Positions 23,607-36,984 of a stretch of DNA of 64,000 nt are shown piece by piece. The notes beneath the pieces are model-generated. The model was given only the letters and a program-made list of their open reading frames with translations. It did no database searches and was not told the DNA's origin. This stretch comes from Adiantum capillus-veneris (Eukaryota > Streptophyta > Polypodiopsida > Polypodiales > Pteridaceae), in contig CM043956.1 in the NCBI GenBank assembly GCA_014529385.2, forward strand, positions 63,430,620-63,494,619, written 5' to 3'. The translations under genes were made by a program, and so were the position numbers. How positions within the stretch are numbered: position 1 is the first letter of the stretch; the number at the start of each line of letters is the position of its first letter.

Positions 23607-23793
23607 TGTTAGGGCTTATGCCAAGTGGATGGCTTCCTATCACTAACCTTAACACCTTATTCTTTGCCAAATAAAATAGATGAATAATGAGTGGTGGTGA
23701 GTTATCCTCTCATCGAGAGCTCCACCAAAAATTGTCTTTGCTGCACTACACCACACTCACACTCGCATGCACATGCTCCCATGCTCACTCACA
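23607..23793 (+). repeat. 5' LTR of the old copia element
   Basis: TGTTAGGGC to CTCACTCACA; partner at 27604-27784. Confidence 0.88.
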
Positions 23794-23795
23794 AT

Positions 23796-23807
23796 TGGTA
23801 TCAGAGC
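23796..23807 (+). promoter_or_regulatory. Primer-binding site of the old copia element
   Basis: TGGTATCAGAGC two bases after the 5' LTR, initiator tRNA-Met type. Confidence 0.9.
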
Positions 23808-24081
23808 AAGCCACCTTCTTGATCCACTCCCGACAGCATGCATCGGCTTCAAGATGAGTCGAGGTTTGAGAAGATATGGTTTTGTGAGAAAATATTTTCT
23901 TGTTTTTTTGAGTCTGTAGATTCACTAGTGTGTGGATCTTAGAAAAAATTAAGGAGCATTGAAATCCTTGTAGCGGTAGCGCTGGTGATTTTTGAATATA
24001 AAGTTGGAAAATTTTCAAGCTCTACATAGTGCTTCAAAACAAAGCAACATTGTTTTAGTCTTTTGGTTTGTTTGTATAGTA

Positions 24082-24082
<1 letters not shown>

Positions 24083-24154
<72 letters not shown>
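24083..24154. repeat. Compound (AC)n(AG)n microsatellite
   Basis: About 34 bp of AC followed directly by about 37 bp of AG/GA, in the leader of the old copia element. Confidence 0.95.
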
Positions 24155-24157
<3 letters not shown>

Positions 24158-26402
24158 AGGCAAAGCTATAGAGAGTAAAGAAGAGAAAGAGAGAGCGTGA
24201 GCTCTCCAACATTTTCAAGTGGCAAGCTCCACATGTTAGAAGCAGAAGGAAGAAGAAGCGTGTGTGTATGCACATACCCATACCTTCAACAAAGTAGAGA
24301 GAAGTGAGAGTAGAGAGGGAAATCTACCTCTCGGCATTGGCATCTCTCCCATTTGATTTCTCTCTTGGTATCAGCATCAAAGAGAGAGAAGAGGGGAAAA
24401 CATGGGCACAAACACAAATCAACCTGGTGTTTTTTCCACACACATATGTTGTTGGCATTACTTTCAGCACCGACATTGCCTTTGACATCAGCATCAGCTT
24501 CTTACGAGCAGTTGTTGGCACACATAGGAGTGCTCATTGATGTATGTCTTATGTGTTTTAGAGATCTACTTTCTCTAAGTGTTTTTCCATAGCCATGTTG
24601 GCTTACAGGTATAGGTAGAGACAGATTCACAGGTCTTTATTTGCTACAAGTTTGGCACCCTTTTTATAGTTTTCAGAGAGTTTTCTACTACATGGCTCGT
24701 TTGGCACATGTATGGAATCTATGGCTAGTCATTATGGCTGGACTTTTGGTTTTGTGAGCTAATTTGTGCCATTGTCCTGTCAAAATTCTGCCAAAATTTG
24801 CATCTATTGTCTGTCTCTTTATGCCATTGACAGATTTGCCTACGGTTGGTAGATTTTTTCCTTGGTGTGAGTTTTTATGCATTGCTTTATGTGTGATTAT
24901 CACTTGTGGTGCTAATGTGTTTTGATGAGAGTGGTTTTCACTCCCCATAGGGAGAGACATCAATAAAAATTTGGTTGCATCTCTTTTTGTGCTTGTTTGT
25001 GCACATATCTTGCTACACTAGCAGTGACTACCATTTCATATACATTGAATTATAGATATTTCCTTTTGGTACGACATTGTGGAGCTACTTTTAAGACTGT
25101 GGCTAGTTTTTTGAGTCTACATAACCTTTTGTGAGGGTTTTTGCATGAGGTTTTTTGAAGCTGAGCACTAGAGGCCAAGTTATCGAGTGTGAGATGGATT
25201 AGGTTGTTGGAGATCCCTTTTGTGGCATTGCCATAGTTTATGTATAAACGGATATAGGTGCTTTGATGCCAAGTTGGCAGTCATCAAATAGTTTATTTAA
25301 GCAATTCATGCTAGTATGTGCCCAATGACTACATTTTGTTGGTTAATGTGCTATTTTTGGTTCAATTTTACTGGAGATTTTGAACACCGAGGAGACTGTG
25401 TCAGATATATATTGTTTTCGCAAGTCGTCCATATGTGTTCTTGGCACACTTGATTGAGAAACTATGTCAAAACTCTCCCTAATTTTTTGCTATAAGTCTT
25501 TTGTCACATTCTCTTGAATTATGGCTACTAGTAGTGCTTTGGACAAGGAAGAGTACTACATCAAAAATTTTGATGGCACAAAATTTGTAATTTAGAAGCA
25601 GTGTAATAGCACCATTGTATGAGAGAAAAGAGAATGTCTACCCTGATGATGAGTGGGAAATTTGAATGATTGTGCTATGATGACCATTTGCCTACACCTC
25701 AGTGAATTCATTTATTTCACTATAATGGATAAGACTAATGCCAAATATTTATGGGACCCCTAAAATGCATCATGGGATGAAAAAGTGCCTCAAAAAAGGG
25801 TTTTCTATGAAGAAACTTATGCATATAATATGAAAGAAAAAAGCAGCATTAGCTCTCATTTGAATGAACTCAACAATGTAATTTTGTAGCTTACTTCCAA
25901 AGGTCTTAACTTTGATGACGAGATGAAGGCCATCTTCTTGCTATTTTCGTTTCCATCATCATCATGGCATATTTTTAATACAACCATAAGTAACTCAACA
26001 CCTAGCGGGAAGCTAGTGTTTAGTGATGTTACTAGTACGTTAGTCACTGAGGAGATTAGACGTCAATCTCTTGGTGTGAGTGGGCATGGTGATGTGTATA
26101 TGGCTAGTTGCAATCGTGACAAGTCAAGGTAGCATGGTCACAGTTGCGGTCATTCTAAGGATCATAGGAACAACCATAGCAAGAGTCATGGAAAATACAT
26201 GAAGAAATGTGGAATGCTATCACTGCCATAAAAAGGTACATGTACATGTTGTACGCATCTCAAAGTGATATTCAACAACTCTAAGATGCATAGATAGCCA
26301 ATTATGGAGAATGCTGGACATGTAGTGATACACCTTCCACTAGTACACAAACAAAAGAATGCTCTAAATACGCACTAGTCACTCACCATCTAAGGATCGT
26401 TC

Positions 26403-27200
26403 TCTGACAACGGTGCCAATGTTAGTGGGTCGTTGCGATCCGATGTCTACAACATAGTTGTCTGGCACTAACATAATATGTCAATACTTAGGGAAGCAAC
26501 TCGGATGGGGCATGGAGGTTCTTTGAGGTTTTCAATTTAAAAAATTGAACCTAACAAGCAAACACAACAACTCAACAAGCAAGCCACCACTCATTGATTG
26601 GAAAATCTGCATCTGTCCTTTCTCACTGCTGTAGGTCATCACACCATTTTGACACTCAAAAAAGGAGGTCTAAGACACTTAGGGGCATTATCCTACCAAG
26701 TTTGGTCGTAATCTGACAAGATACCAAAATCATGATCCTATCTAGAAAGGTTGCCATATGGTCTAGGAACACTCTCCTATGATTGAAACGTCAAAAAACA
26801 GTGATTTAAGCACTCAAATATGAAGACTAGGCTCACTAACACGTAGCTGTGAACCTAAACAAAATTGACAATGCTTACAAATAATTGAAAGAGCATGGAA
26901 AGAGGAACACAATACAAGTTTTAGATTTAAAAACGGAATACCCAATCATTAGAAAATTCAATTACAAGTTGTAGCTGAGAAGTTGCTTGAGCGCACGTAC
27001 AGTAGAGCTCTTTCTTCTCTCAAAGGTAAGCCTCCTTTCAAATTAAGGTTATTGTCATTTATACCTAGGGATTTCTAAGTGGCAAGTGGCCAGCTCACAT
27101 GGGCCTTTACAATCATTACAAAAAAATTACATCTCAAGGAATTCTTTAGCTACTCTGGAATAAGGATTTACACATAGTGTAGCTACACTAGCTTGAAAAA
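26403..27200 (-). mobile_element. LTR fragment of a second gypsy-type element nested in the copia element (fossil)
   Basis: On the minus strand, an LTR-like end finishing CCCACTAACA is followed by TTGGCACCGTTGTC, close to the TGGCGCCGTTGCC primer site typical of Tat/Athila-type gypsy elements. The right boundary, near 27.2 kb, was not resolved. A matching LTR tip (TGTTAGCGGGTC, then CTGGCATTAACATAAT) occurs at 50573. Confidence 0.5.
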
Positions 27201-27603
27201 ATAACAGAGTACAAACGTGGTTCGTGTCCGGATAGGTGAACGTCCGTTCAATCAATATGCTAATAGAGACCTTGGTATACACCAAACTCTAGTGTTACAT
27301 TGTGAAATCCGGTGTGTGATTATGTTATCAAAGAACCCCATGTTTCATTCCAAATCAAAATACATAGATGTCAGCTACCATAAGATACATGATATTTTGG
27401 CTAGCAAATGCATTGAGTTAGCCAAAGTCCACACGATGAGAATCCAATGGATGACCTGACAAAGAACCTATCTTAAGAGCACTTTGTACATTTCATAGAG
27501 ATGATGGGCATAGGGTTAAGCCATGGTCATGCTTCACACTTGTATAGTTGTACATACTACCCCTTATAGCCACTTGGGCCATGTTGTCCTTCAAGTGGAA
27601 GAT

Positions 27604-27784
27604 TGTTAGGGTTCAGACCAAGTGGTCAGCTACCAGCACTAACCTTAAGAACTTATTCTTTGGATAAAATATACGAATAAGGAGTGGTGACTTATCTTCT
27701 CACCAAGAGTTTCACCAAACATTGTCGTTGCTGCACTACACCATACTCGCACGCACATGCACATGCTCATGCCAATCACTCATA
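27604..27784 (+). repeat. 3' LTR of the old copia element
   Basis: Partner of 23607-23793; directly followed by the GTGCT target duplication. Confidence 0.87.
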
Positions 27785-27970
27785 GTGCTTCAAGTGATTT
27801 CAAGCCCTTCCAAGTTCTTTCAAGTGTTGTTATGTGCTTGTGAGTCACTCTATGTGCTTCTAAGTGCACCTTAGAGCTACCTACATGTGTTTTACTATGC
27901 TTGCAAGTAGTTCCTAGTACTTCATAGTATTTTTGAATGTGTTTTCTATGTCCTTGAGAGACTTCAATCC
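27785..27970. repeat. AAGTGCTT-rich block, right part
   Basis: Final stretch of the block (GTGCTTCAAGTG, TTCTAAGTGC and similar) before coding-like sequence resumes near 28.0 kb. Confidence 0.75.
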
Positions 27971-27999
27971 ATGAGGCTCATCCTAGCATTAAGATCTCC

Positions 28000-29200
28000 C
28001 GTAGATGCTTTGAGGGTTTAAACCATAGCTTATATGCAATTTGAAGGACCAAAACATTTGCTATTGTGAATACCATGCTCAACTTGAATACATCAAGGAA
28101 GACTTTAATCAGATGCACGAGGGAAGATATGGGCTACATGGAATGTCTGTAGTTCTATTGCCGAGAACAGTGCCGTAGCATTCAATGCCATGTTTCCATG
28201 CTTAACAAACCCATGGGATTCTGTATTGTTTCCAAATCCCATTAACAATGCTTATCACCCAAGAAAATGTCTTTTGCAAACATGCAAACATTGTGGCATT
28301 GAAAGGATCTTGTTTTGTCCATGTGACAAATAGAGTGATGCCATCTCTATGATAGCTGTGAATCTTTTTGGTGAGGTTCTTACATAGGAAGTGGATGAGA
28401 AAGATAACATAAAATCATTTTTTGGTAGGTTAGTCCAATGAGTTTCATTCTTACTTCAAAGCAAATTGGAAAAATTTATTAAACACGACTACATGTATAT
28501 ATGGCAATCTCAACAATTCAAGGAATGTTTGGATGAATTTCTTGATGATGTAGTGATATCTATAGTGGATTTATAGAGAATGACTCCTTCAAGGTGGAGA
28601 ATGAAATTCACTCAATGCATTGGTATTCATTTCAGGTCTCAATTTTGATTCACATTTCATACTTATGTGATGAGCTTGGTGCCATTCAAAAGACGACCCG
28701 CTTCTACATCTATGATGACAAGACACATGACACTTTGTTTGTGTAGCATTGTTTTATTTTGCACACTGAGTGGCTAAAAAGTCAAGGCTATAGTTTCAAC
28801 TGACACTATAGCCAAGGCTAAAGTCAATGAGTGGCTCAAAAATCAAGGCTATAGTGTCATCAGATCACACCTAGTGTCAAATGATATTGCGTTTGGTCTG
28901 ATGGTGTTTTTTTACAATTCAAAGCAAGATGATCATTCTATTTTGTAGCATGATTCTTCAATATGGCCGGTATCAAGATGATTCACAATTTCTTTGCTTC
29001 TAGCCATGAGAAGGGTGAACACAATCGGGTTGGTGCAATGCTCAAAAGAGCTCTTACATATAAGCAGTTGAAATCTAACGGATGGGTATTACATAACGCT
29101 TCAAGCATTGTTGCATTCCTCAATGCAACCCTATAAAAGAATATCCACAAACATGCAAGAAAGTCAATTGTTTATTCTAGGAGGTCAAGCTCGATGGTGT
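28000..29200 (+). pseudogene. Unrecognised broken coding unit, segment 2 (central part)
   Basis: Plus-strand frames together read as a conserved-looking protein. In order: CEYHAQLEYIKEDFNQ, a Cys/His segment (CKHCGIERILFCPC), WQSQQFKE, IHSMHWYSFQVSILIH, a Trp-Ser-Asp-Gly site, HNFFASSHEKGEH near 28.97 kb and a following Lys-rich helix. The FFASSHxKGEH plus VKRAL-like pattern matches from memory a family of uncharacterised proteins in animals and non-seed plants whose members carry FFATSHGKGP. The reading frame is broken many times. The segment stops at the LTR element at 29201 and resumes at 41242, where VDRDIEWDC continues it across the GGTGT duplication. Confidence 0.6.
29196..29200. repeat. 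Target-site duplication GGTGT, left copy
   Basis: GGTGT precedes the left LTR tip and recurs at 41242-41246 after the right LTR. Confidence 0.93.
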
Positions 29201-29953
29201 TGTGAGGTACCTAACCCCAAAAAGATTGGGCGACCTGATAGATGGCCTTCCTTTATTCTCCTTTTTCATTAACGACACCCTACTCTGTTTTCACAAAGTA
29301 GAGATACGAGCAACAGAAGAGAGGAAGTCCTCTATCCATCATTTACATGTTTATAAGGGTCATACGCCACAAGCCAGGTCGACAAATCTAAGATTCCTAT
29401 GAAAGCTATTTCCTAACATAAAGATGAAATCCCATTGACATATTTACAATCCATAAACAATGCCTTTTTTCCCATGTTTAAGAGACACGGTCGCCATCCA
29501 TAAACCATAAATATGATATGAGACTTAGTTTAAACTAAATAGTAATCTTGTATCACGTAGATTTGGGTCATCTTGACTCTTGGCACAATGAGTTTCTAAT
29601 TTCACTTCTCTTAATAAGGAGTGGAGAGTTTCTCAACTAATCGAGACCACATCCTTGACTAGCAACATGAGCCAGCCCCCACTTTCCACCCCACACTCAC
29701 ACTTTTTACCACATTATTTTACATATACAAACAGTGTTTCTTAATTAATTTCAAACACAGGTTCTTTTATACAGCCCTTCAAACAATACCAAAACAATTC
29801 AAACAAGGCCTAATGAAGACAACCCTATAATTCAACAAAAACAACTTTTTCAATTTCTCATGAGTTGCCGCTACCCACGGACTTTCCCTTTCTAACCAAC
29901 AGAGCCTTTGCAAAGGATTTATTCGCTAACCGCAAATTGTGCAACCTTTCCAT

Positions 29954-29956
29954 CTC
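29954..29956. repeat. Target-site duplication CTC of the CACTA element, left copy
   Basis: CTC precedes CACTACAAG and recurs at 37757-37759; the uninterrupted LTR at about 40.06 kb reads CCATCTCGCTAACC, confirming the empty site. Confidence 0.92.
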
Positions 29957-29987
29957 CACTACAAGAGGTTGTGTGCTCTTGGACGCT

Positions 29988-30200
29988 GTTAGCGACGGAA
30001 ATACACTGGGTTTTTATAACCCCCGGCGTCGCTAAAACCGTCGCTTTGAGCGTCGCTACAAGAGCGTCGCGATATGCGTCGCTATAGGCGTCTCTATATA
30101 GAGACGCTCATAGCGACGTTTACACAAAAGACTATAGCGACGACGCTCATAGCGACGCTACAGAGCCATAAATAGCGACGCTTATAGCGATGCCCGAGAG
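29988..30200. repeat. CACTA left subterminal repeats
   Basis: About a dozen copies of GCGTCGCTA / TAGCGACGC words in both orientations within 210 bp, matching the right subterminal array at 37.62-37.74 kb. Confidence 0.9.
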
Positions 30201-30558
30201 AATTTTTTTTTGGTGGCAGGGCATTGAATGCCCTGCTACCCATCAACAATATTGTACTTGATTCACTTTTTAAAAAAAGTGCAAGGGTAGATAATAGACC
30301 CAAAATAGTCACCCACAAGACGCATTGTTTGCAAAATTGACAATTGTACACATCATAGGCAAAATGAATTGATTGGCAAATGTAATAATGAGAATTGTAC
30401 AACATCATAGGCATAAAGAATTGATTGGCAAAAGGAACTGCGGTGACAAATGTAATAATATACATGGTTCAAAAAGACGTATAAAATCCGTCTCATGATA
30501 CATAAGCTATGAGAAACCCTAAACTAATGCTATCTAGCTACGGCTAAACTGACGTCGT

Positions 30559-31513
30559 CTAGTCAGACGTCTCATCGCGTCCAAGCGGCGTATCTGTCGG
30601 ATTCTGCAAAAAAAGACAATAAGACAGCTTTCAGTAAGTATAAACATATAACGACATTTATAAAACAATACAAAAGATAAAAAAGAGTAAACCCTAATAC
30701 TAACCATGCCTCCGCGAGAACTGAGAATGTCCATCAGGGCGTTTAAGCCCTTCCTGCCTGCGTACTCGCGCTCGTACGGTGTGGGATCACGTCCTGTCAT
30801 CGACCACTGTCAAAACATACAAAGATTTCATTATGTTAGAATTAAAAAACTCACAAACCCTAAACTATCGAACATAAAGAGCAATGTGAAAACACTTACA
30901 AAATCGGCCTCAAATGATGCCCATCCACCGCTCCCCAAGTGGTGCGAGCTCCCTGCCTCTACTCGCGCTCTGGCTGCATCCTTTTGTTGCTTCCACTTGT
31001 CGGGATTCTCGCGCGCTGCTTTCTTCGCATTCTTCCAATCTTCTTTGGCCAACCAATCTGGCCTGTTCCACCCATTCTTGATTGCTTTTTGCACTTCGGA
31101 ACGCTTGTGTTTGCAGTGTCGAGTGGGGTGGCTCCTGGCAGAGTAGGTAGAGGTGTGTAACTTCTAGGAACAGTCAGTCGTGCAAAACCTGGCGTAGATG
31201 GCGATGTTGTGGCTGGTGTGGGGGTGGGCAAAGAAGGGGAGGGTAAAGAGCCTCGTCGAACACGAGGCGGTGTGGAGGCATCGGTGGCGGAATCCCCACA
31301 AAAACCGCCACCGCCACCACTAGAGCGCCGGTGTCTAGACGAGTGTGAAGCTCGTCTCGTCGACGCCGAAGCTTCGGAGTGCGCCGAATGCTCCGAAAGA
31401 GAGGGAGATGCGGATGGAGTAGGAACGCGCGATGATGCGCCAGAGCGATGACGCTCCACGTACCACTGTCTCTGCTGCGGTGACAAAGAAGAAAGAAACT
31501 CCTCATCATCCAT
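30559..31513 (-). CDS. TNPA-like second protein of the CACTA element (plant Ptta/En/Spm transposase type)
   Basis: The start is taken at the ATG at 31511-31513 (MDDEEFLSSL), which follows a possible acceptor. A Ser/Pro/Arg-rich N-terminal half (to about 31.15 kb) is followed by a basic stretch with WNRPDWLAKEDW, KWKQQKDAARAR and SHHLGSGGW, the layout of the plant Transposase_24/Ptta family that binds the subterminal repeats. Splice signals: donor GTAAGT after 30900, exon 30806-30705 (MTGRDPTPYEREY), donor GTTAGT, last exon 30603-30559 ending TAG. Between about 31.14 and 31.09 kb the coding frame appears to change without a clear intron, so the gene may be damaged there or spliced in a way I did not resolve. 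Confidence 0.65.
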
Positions 31514-31785
31514 ACCTGCATTAAACACACGAATATTTAAACTTAATATTGAATGAATAGAGTAGACAATGACGCAAAGACCATTAAATACAATGACGTA
31601 ATGACGCATATAAATACAATGACGCAATGAATTGAGTGATAGAAGAGGCAAGTCGGAAACTCATAATTTTCAATCAAAAGATGTGAGCGCGAGTAGAAAA
31701 GAGCGTTATACACCATGGAAGGTACTTAGAGAGCCAGAGCTTTTACAACACGGAGCAAAATTGTTCAAATACAATATTTGTGGCT

Positions 31786-34700
31786 TTAAGAGATCTCTCT
31801 CTCATCCTCGCATAACTCAGCATAACTTCCTATATCTATATAGAGCTCTCCGTTTAAACACATATCCTCTGTTTCATTTTGTAGCTCCTCTGCATGCACC
31901 CCATATAGAGTAGTAGCATCTTGATGCTCGTCTGGCACCACCGCAGCGGCTTCTGATTGAGCATCTTCTCTGATCTCCTCCATTGATGTCGTTGTGATTG
32001 GCACATGGTAGCCTTCATACGTCCTTGCACTACGAGGGGCTACCTCTATGACGTACCACCAGTTTGATGTAGACTTTGTAGGATGAAATATTACCTGCCA
32101 GAGCCACATAACTTACATGAGAGCTTTCAAGCACATAACTTGTAAAAGGGGGATGTTAACTATTTACATACTTACTTGTTCACAATGCTCGGGTAGTACG
32201 AAAGTGTCTCTTAGGTCAGTCCATTTCTTAGTAGAATCCACCTCAAGAAAACCAGACTCTCCTCTACGCACAGTAGCGTTGCGACCCTCCATGATTATCT
32301 TGAACCATTGCACGTCGAACAGGTCGACAAAAAATCCTCTGTAATCGATCCTCACAATCTCTTGCAGCGTGCCGAAGTAAGTGAGTTCCGCCACCACAGG
32401 ATCTGCATCAGAGGAACGTCGTCGACTAGACTGTTCAAATTTTGCCATGATTCCACAATCTTGAGTAAAACGCTTTTTGTCGATTCGTTCCACCCTAAAA
32501 TGTCGACCTTTACACCATGCTGCTGTGTATGACTTATACTACAACGAACAAAGATTATGAGTGGCCATTCAAACGTTTATAAATAAAGTCACTTGCTAGT
32601 CGTACATTGCAAACTTACCTTGGTCGCGCAACCCCGAGAGTACTCCCACTCTTCTTCAGTCACTTCGTCACCGCATTGTTGTGCACTTTTCAATTGGTTG
32701 TGCAACCATCTTAAGCTCATGAAGGTTGGTAGGCTCTCCAGAACCGCTGGATAGTGCATCGGTGGTCGTCTTCCCCGTCTCCACTCGATTCGTGCCCTTT
32801 GTCGCTCTTGCTTTGTATCCTCATATTGTGAAATCCACTTTTGCATCACTGGATTGTGAAGCATGCAAAATCGGTTGATTTTAGCCTCTAGATCTTCCGT
32901 CATCTTCTTCTCAACACCAAGATTGCACATGACAATCCCAGATATGCGCTCATCATCTATGGTTCGCCATAGCGTGTCCCGGGATTTATCAAATCCGTCT
33001 AGCCACTCTCCAATGTACACTAGGGACTCTGATACCAACCAACCTTCTGCCATGCTACCCTCCGGACGTGCCTTTTGACGCACATATTCCTTAAGCGTTT
33101 TCATGAAACGCTCTAAGAAGAACATCCATCTGGAATGAACTGTGCCAGCTATTTCCACCTCATCAACTATGTGAAAAAGAAGATGCACCTGAATGGTTAG
33201 CATTGTAGTAGGAAAATGTTTCTCAAACATGCACACAAGCTCCGCAGCATTTAGTTTGGCGAATGGTATGGAGTCTACGTTGATCTCCTTTTGTGAGATC
33301 CATTGCACCAGCTTTGCAAGTTTGTAGATTGTGTTACGGATGTCGAGAGACAAACATCCCTCAATGGCAACCGGTAAAATAAACTGTAAAGTATGTGCAG
33401 CAATGATATTAAAGTCCACATTTTATGCAATGATATTAAAGTCCACTATGAACGTACCTGACACATTTTATGCCAATCGTGTGACTTCAAACCGGTAAGC
33501 TTTCCTTCTTTAGTAAAACACGTTTGGAGCGAGTGCATTACGCCAGTGGGGGTCCGCAAAGATCGAATGGTCTCTTTTACTTTGCATTCTTGGGCTCCTG
33601 TGAAAATCCATGGTGCTTTAGGGAGTTTTATCGATCCATCAGACGCTGTTTGCGGCCAATATTGCTCCATACAATCCACATTTCTAAGGTCAACTCTGGC
33701 TCCCAAAGTATCTTTCTTGCCGGTCAGATGGTCCCATAGTAGATTACCCACATTCTTGAATATGTGCATTGGATCGAGCAAGTGATTGATCATGAGTCGG
33801 GGCCAGTATGGTAACTCGTACCATAGAGATAGTCTCTTCATCCCTGGAGGCAATCCGTCATCGCATATCTCCTTCTGCTCTAACCATGCTTGTGCAGACA
33901 TCCTTGGTGGCTCTCTTCCCAAAAAGCCGTCGCGTAACACATGATTCTCTGGAAGATACGCTTGATGACCTTCGTAGATTTGCTTCTTCAGTGAGGGTGC
34001 CCTATGTGCATTCAGTCTAGGTCCACATGTGACACATGCTCTGTATCCGCTTGTTTGAAGCCCTGCATGTATACACATGATAATAGATCAACTATGGGAA
34101 AAAACAAGATGTACAGTGTCTGAGTGAGGAGTGTCAATAGATCACCTGAGCATTCTGTTAGCCCGGGATAGTCATGCATGGTCCACATTAGAATGCCTCT
34201 GATCAAAGCATTCCCTCGTCCTGTGTATCGGCTCATATCCACCACCTCTATGCCAATCCACAATTGTTGTAGCTCTTCCAATAGTGGACGAAGATACACA
34301 TCCATATTCCCCACTTTATATCGCCCTGGCACAATCAAGCTTAGTCATAGGTGCCCCTTCTTCGTAGTCAACCACGGGGGAATGTTGTAGTTGACGATGA
34401 CAACGGGCCATACACTGTAAGATGTTGATCTTTGACCAAATGGATTTACGCCATCCATAGCCAGGCCTAAGCGCAAATTTCGAGCTTCCCTGGCAAAATC
34501 CGACCATGTTCCATCTATATGTTTCCACGCTACGCAATCTGCAAGAATTCGTAGCACACCATCCGAAGATTTATTCTCCTCATGCCATGATGCTAGGGCG
34601 GCCATGGACTTACATTCGAAGAAATGCTTGATGCGAGGAAGCAGAGGGAAATGTCGCAAAACCTTTTGTGGAATTTTTGTCCCGTGGAGATCTACTCGAT

Positions 34701-35514
34701 ATCTTTCGGAATCACATTTCGAACACTTCTCCATGTCTATGTATTCCCCTCTGAAAAGAATGCAGTCATTAGGACAAGCGTGGATAGAATTGTAATCCAT
34801 CCCCAAGTTTCGCAAAATCTTTCTTGCTTCATCTCGGGAATCTGGCATCACATTGTCAGCTGGTAGTATGTGCTCTTTCAGCAATTTACACAACATAAAA
34901 ATATGATACAGTCGTGTAAAAATCTATCAGATCATTATACATTTAGAGTTTTATTAAAGTAAACTAATTGTAATAGATCACCTGAAAAGCGCTGTGACGC
35001 TAGTGTCACTCCATCCAAACTTTGCCTGCATGTTGAGAAGAACCAGGAGTGCTTTCAATCTAGACATACGTGCTCCATTATACAATGGCGTATCGGCTTC
35101 ACTTTTCATATCATCATAGATAAGCCTTTCTGAATCCATGATCGTCTCAATCATTTCATCAATCTCGGGCTCAAACATTGCCTCGTTGGGAATGTGCTCT
35201 GCATGATCATCCCCCGAGCTGTCAGAGGCTACATCTTGTGGCCTCACATATGCTGCTTGACCAAAGCGCCTGCGAACACGTCTATTGGGTTGCAAGATTG
35301 CTGCTTGTTGGCCAGCGTCAAAGTCCGACGAGTTATAATTGGCAACAACTCGATCTATAATAGATGGATCGAACTCGCCAAATTCGCGAACGTGCTGCAA
35401 AGAAACACGTCTTGTCCGTCGCACAGCATGCTTGCATTGATTACAAGGACATAAGACCCTCGTTGAGAGATAGGTGTTTCGGTTGGACGGTCCCACATCC
35501 TCGTCGCTACTCAT
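31786..35514 (-). CDS. CACTA transposase TNP2 (tnp2-family), six exons
   Basis: Exons by matching frames and splice signals: 35514-34982, about 34930-34146, 34062-33458, 33383-32618, 32538-32176 and 32094-31786. Introns are 75-90 bp with GT-AG ends (for example CCAAG/GTAAGT at 32618). Exon 1 begins MSSDEDVG and holds a CPCNQCK transposon-associated zinc site. Exon 2 has HACPNDCILF and CSKCDSERYR, hallmarks of the tnp2 (Transposase_21) family; exon 3 has CVTCG, then LLDPMHIFKNVG. Exon 4 has FILPVAIEGCL, YVRQKARPEGSMAEG and the C-terminal tnp2 region; exons 5-6 carry the DUF4216-type ending (YFGTLQEIVRIDY). A TGA at 34345-34347 lies in frame within exon 2 (after TTKKGHL). The protein cuts at the CACTA ends during cut-and-paste transposition. 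Family assignment is firm; function is doubtful because of the stop. Confidence 0.85.
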
Positions 35515-35576
35515 AATGAGGATAAAAAACTTATAACCTGGACAACAAATTTAATATTCTACTGGCATTCTTCGTC

Positions 35577-36269
<693 letters not shown>

Positions 36270-36270
<1 letters not shown>

Positions 36271-36640
36271 TTCACATAACTCGGCAAGAGTTGGCATTCT
36301 CATCACTAAAGATGTGAGAGTTAACTTCCGGCGGTGACGCTGCCTCATCTCCATCCACATCTGACGACAGCAATTGGCCCTTTAGACCGTTCTTGCTCTT
36401 GTTACTAACTTTGAAGTTGCTGTTGAATGACTAGAGGTTGTCTAGATGGTCATTGTGTCGGGGATGTAGTGACTCTTGCCGCCCTGAAGATCCACCTTCT
36501 TCCCTATCTTCTGAAGACATTTCACCAGTACTTTTGGATCGACGGAGCCCACCATGAGTGAAGGCAGCAATACCCTATATTCCATTGAGGGCTTTCTTCA
36601 CCTGCTTCATGGAGGCATCGCAGTCTATGGAGACCTAAAT
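36270..36640 (-). pseudogene. Captured host gene fragment, heavy-metal-associated (HIPP-like) protein
   Basis: The minus strand reads VSIDCDASMKQVKKALNGI, then in an adjacent frame SVDPKVLVKCLQKIGKKVDL, and further on SNKSKNGLKGQL with an acidic tail. This is the layout of an HMA domain of heavy-metal-associated isoprenylated plant proteins: first strand with a metal site, helix KVKKAL, then VDP-x-LVK-L-KIGKK. The usual CxxC metal site is altered (only the first Cys remains, followed by DAS). It has an in-frame stop and a frame change, no start codon and no CaaX end, so it is a broken exon piece, not a gene. Its place inside a CACTA element, between two direct repeats, indicates capture by the transposon. 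Confidence 0.7.
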
Positions 36641-36651
36641 CTAATCTAATA

Positions 36652-36810
36652 TAACGTAAATCTAAATCTAGCGTAAATAAACGTAAATCTAGTTAAAAAT
36701 AAACCTAAATCTAATTTAATGTAAGTCTACATATAACCTAATCTTTAACGTCTTTTAAGATAGTTTCCTACGACATTATAACTCTCTTCTTCTTGTGTGT
36801 GTGCGCGTGT
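36652..36810. repeat. Direct repeat, copy B (partner 35972-36135)
   Basis: Second copy of the repeat flanking the HMA fragment; a partial echo (TAGTTTCCTACGACGTTAAA) occurs again at about 36.96 kb. Confidence 0.9.
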
Positions 36811-36984
36811 GTGGATGTGTGTGCCAATAAAAAGAGATAAATGGTATAACCTTTCTATCACCCATGCCAAGTATGATAGATTGATTATGCCATTTCCCTC
36901 TTGAATAATAGGTCTTGAGTTCAACTCCTCGTCGGCTAGATCTTTAGGTCTTTTAATTTTAATTAGTTTCCTACGACGTTAAAT

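Larger units (their letters stand above)
23607..27784 (+). mobile_element. Old Ty1/copia retrotransposon with a nested LTR piece (fossil)
   Basis: LTRs of about 187 bp (23607-23793) and 181 bp (27604-27784), starting TGTTAGGG, are flanked by GTGCT at 23602-23606 and 27785-27789. TGGTATCAGAGC follows the left LTR at 23796-23807, so the element reads left to right. Gag traces (FDGTKF) lie near 25.52-26.25 kb and an RNase H ending (FHSKSKYIDV) near 27.3-27.5 kb. Sequence at about 26.40-27.2 kb belongs to another LTR element inserted inside. The leader before Gag is long (about 1.7 kb) with a CA/GA microsatellite. LTRs differ by roughly 15-20 percent by eye, so it is old, and it is broken in many places. 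Confidence 0.88.

Noticed and set aside
30959-31530. Several overlapping frames antisense to or shifted from the TNPA-like gene (for example 31174-31530 and 31209-31451)
   Set aside because: Shadows of the GC-rich Ser/Pro-rich coding segment; only the frame starting at 31513 has splice sites and a family-like continuation.
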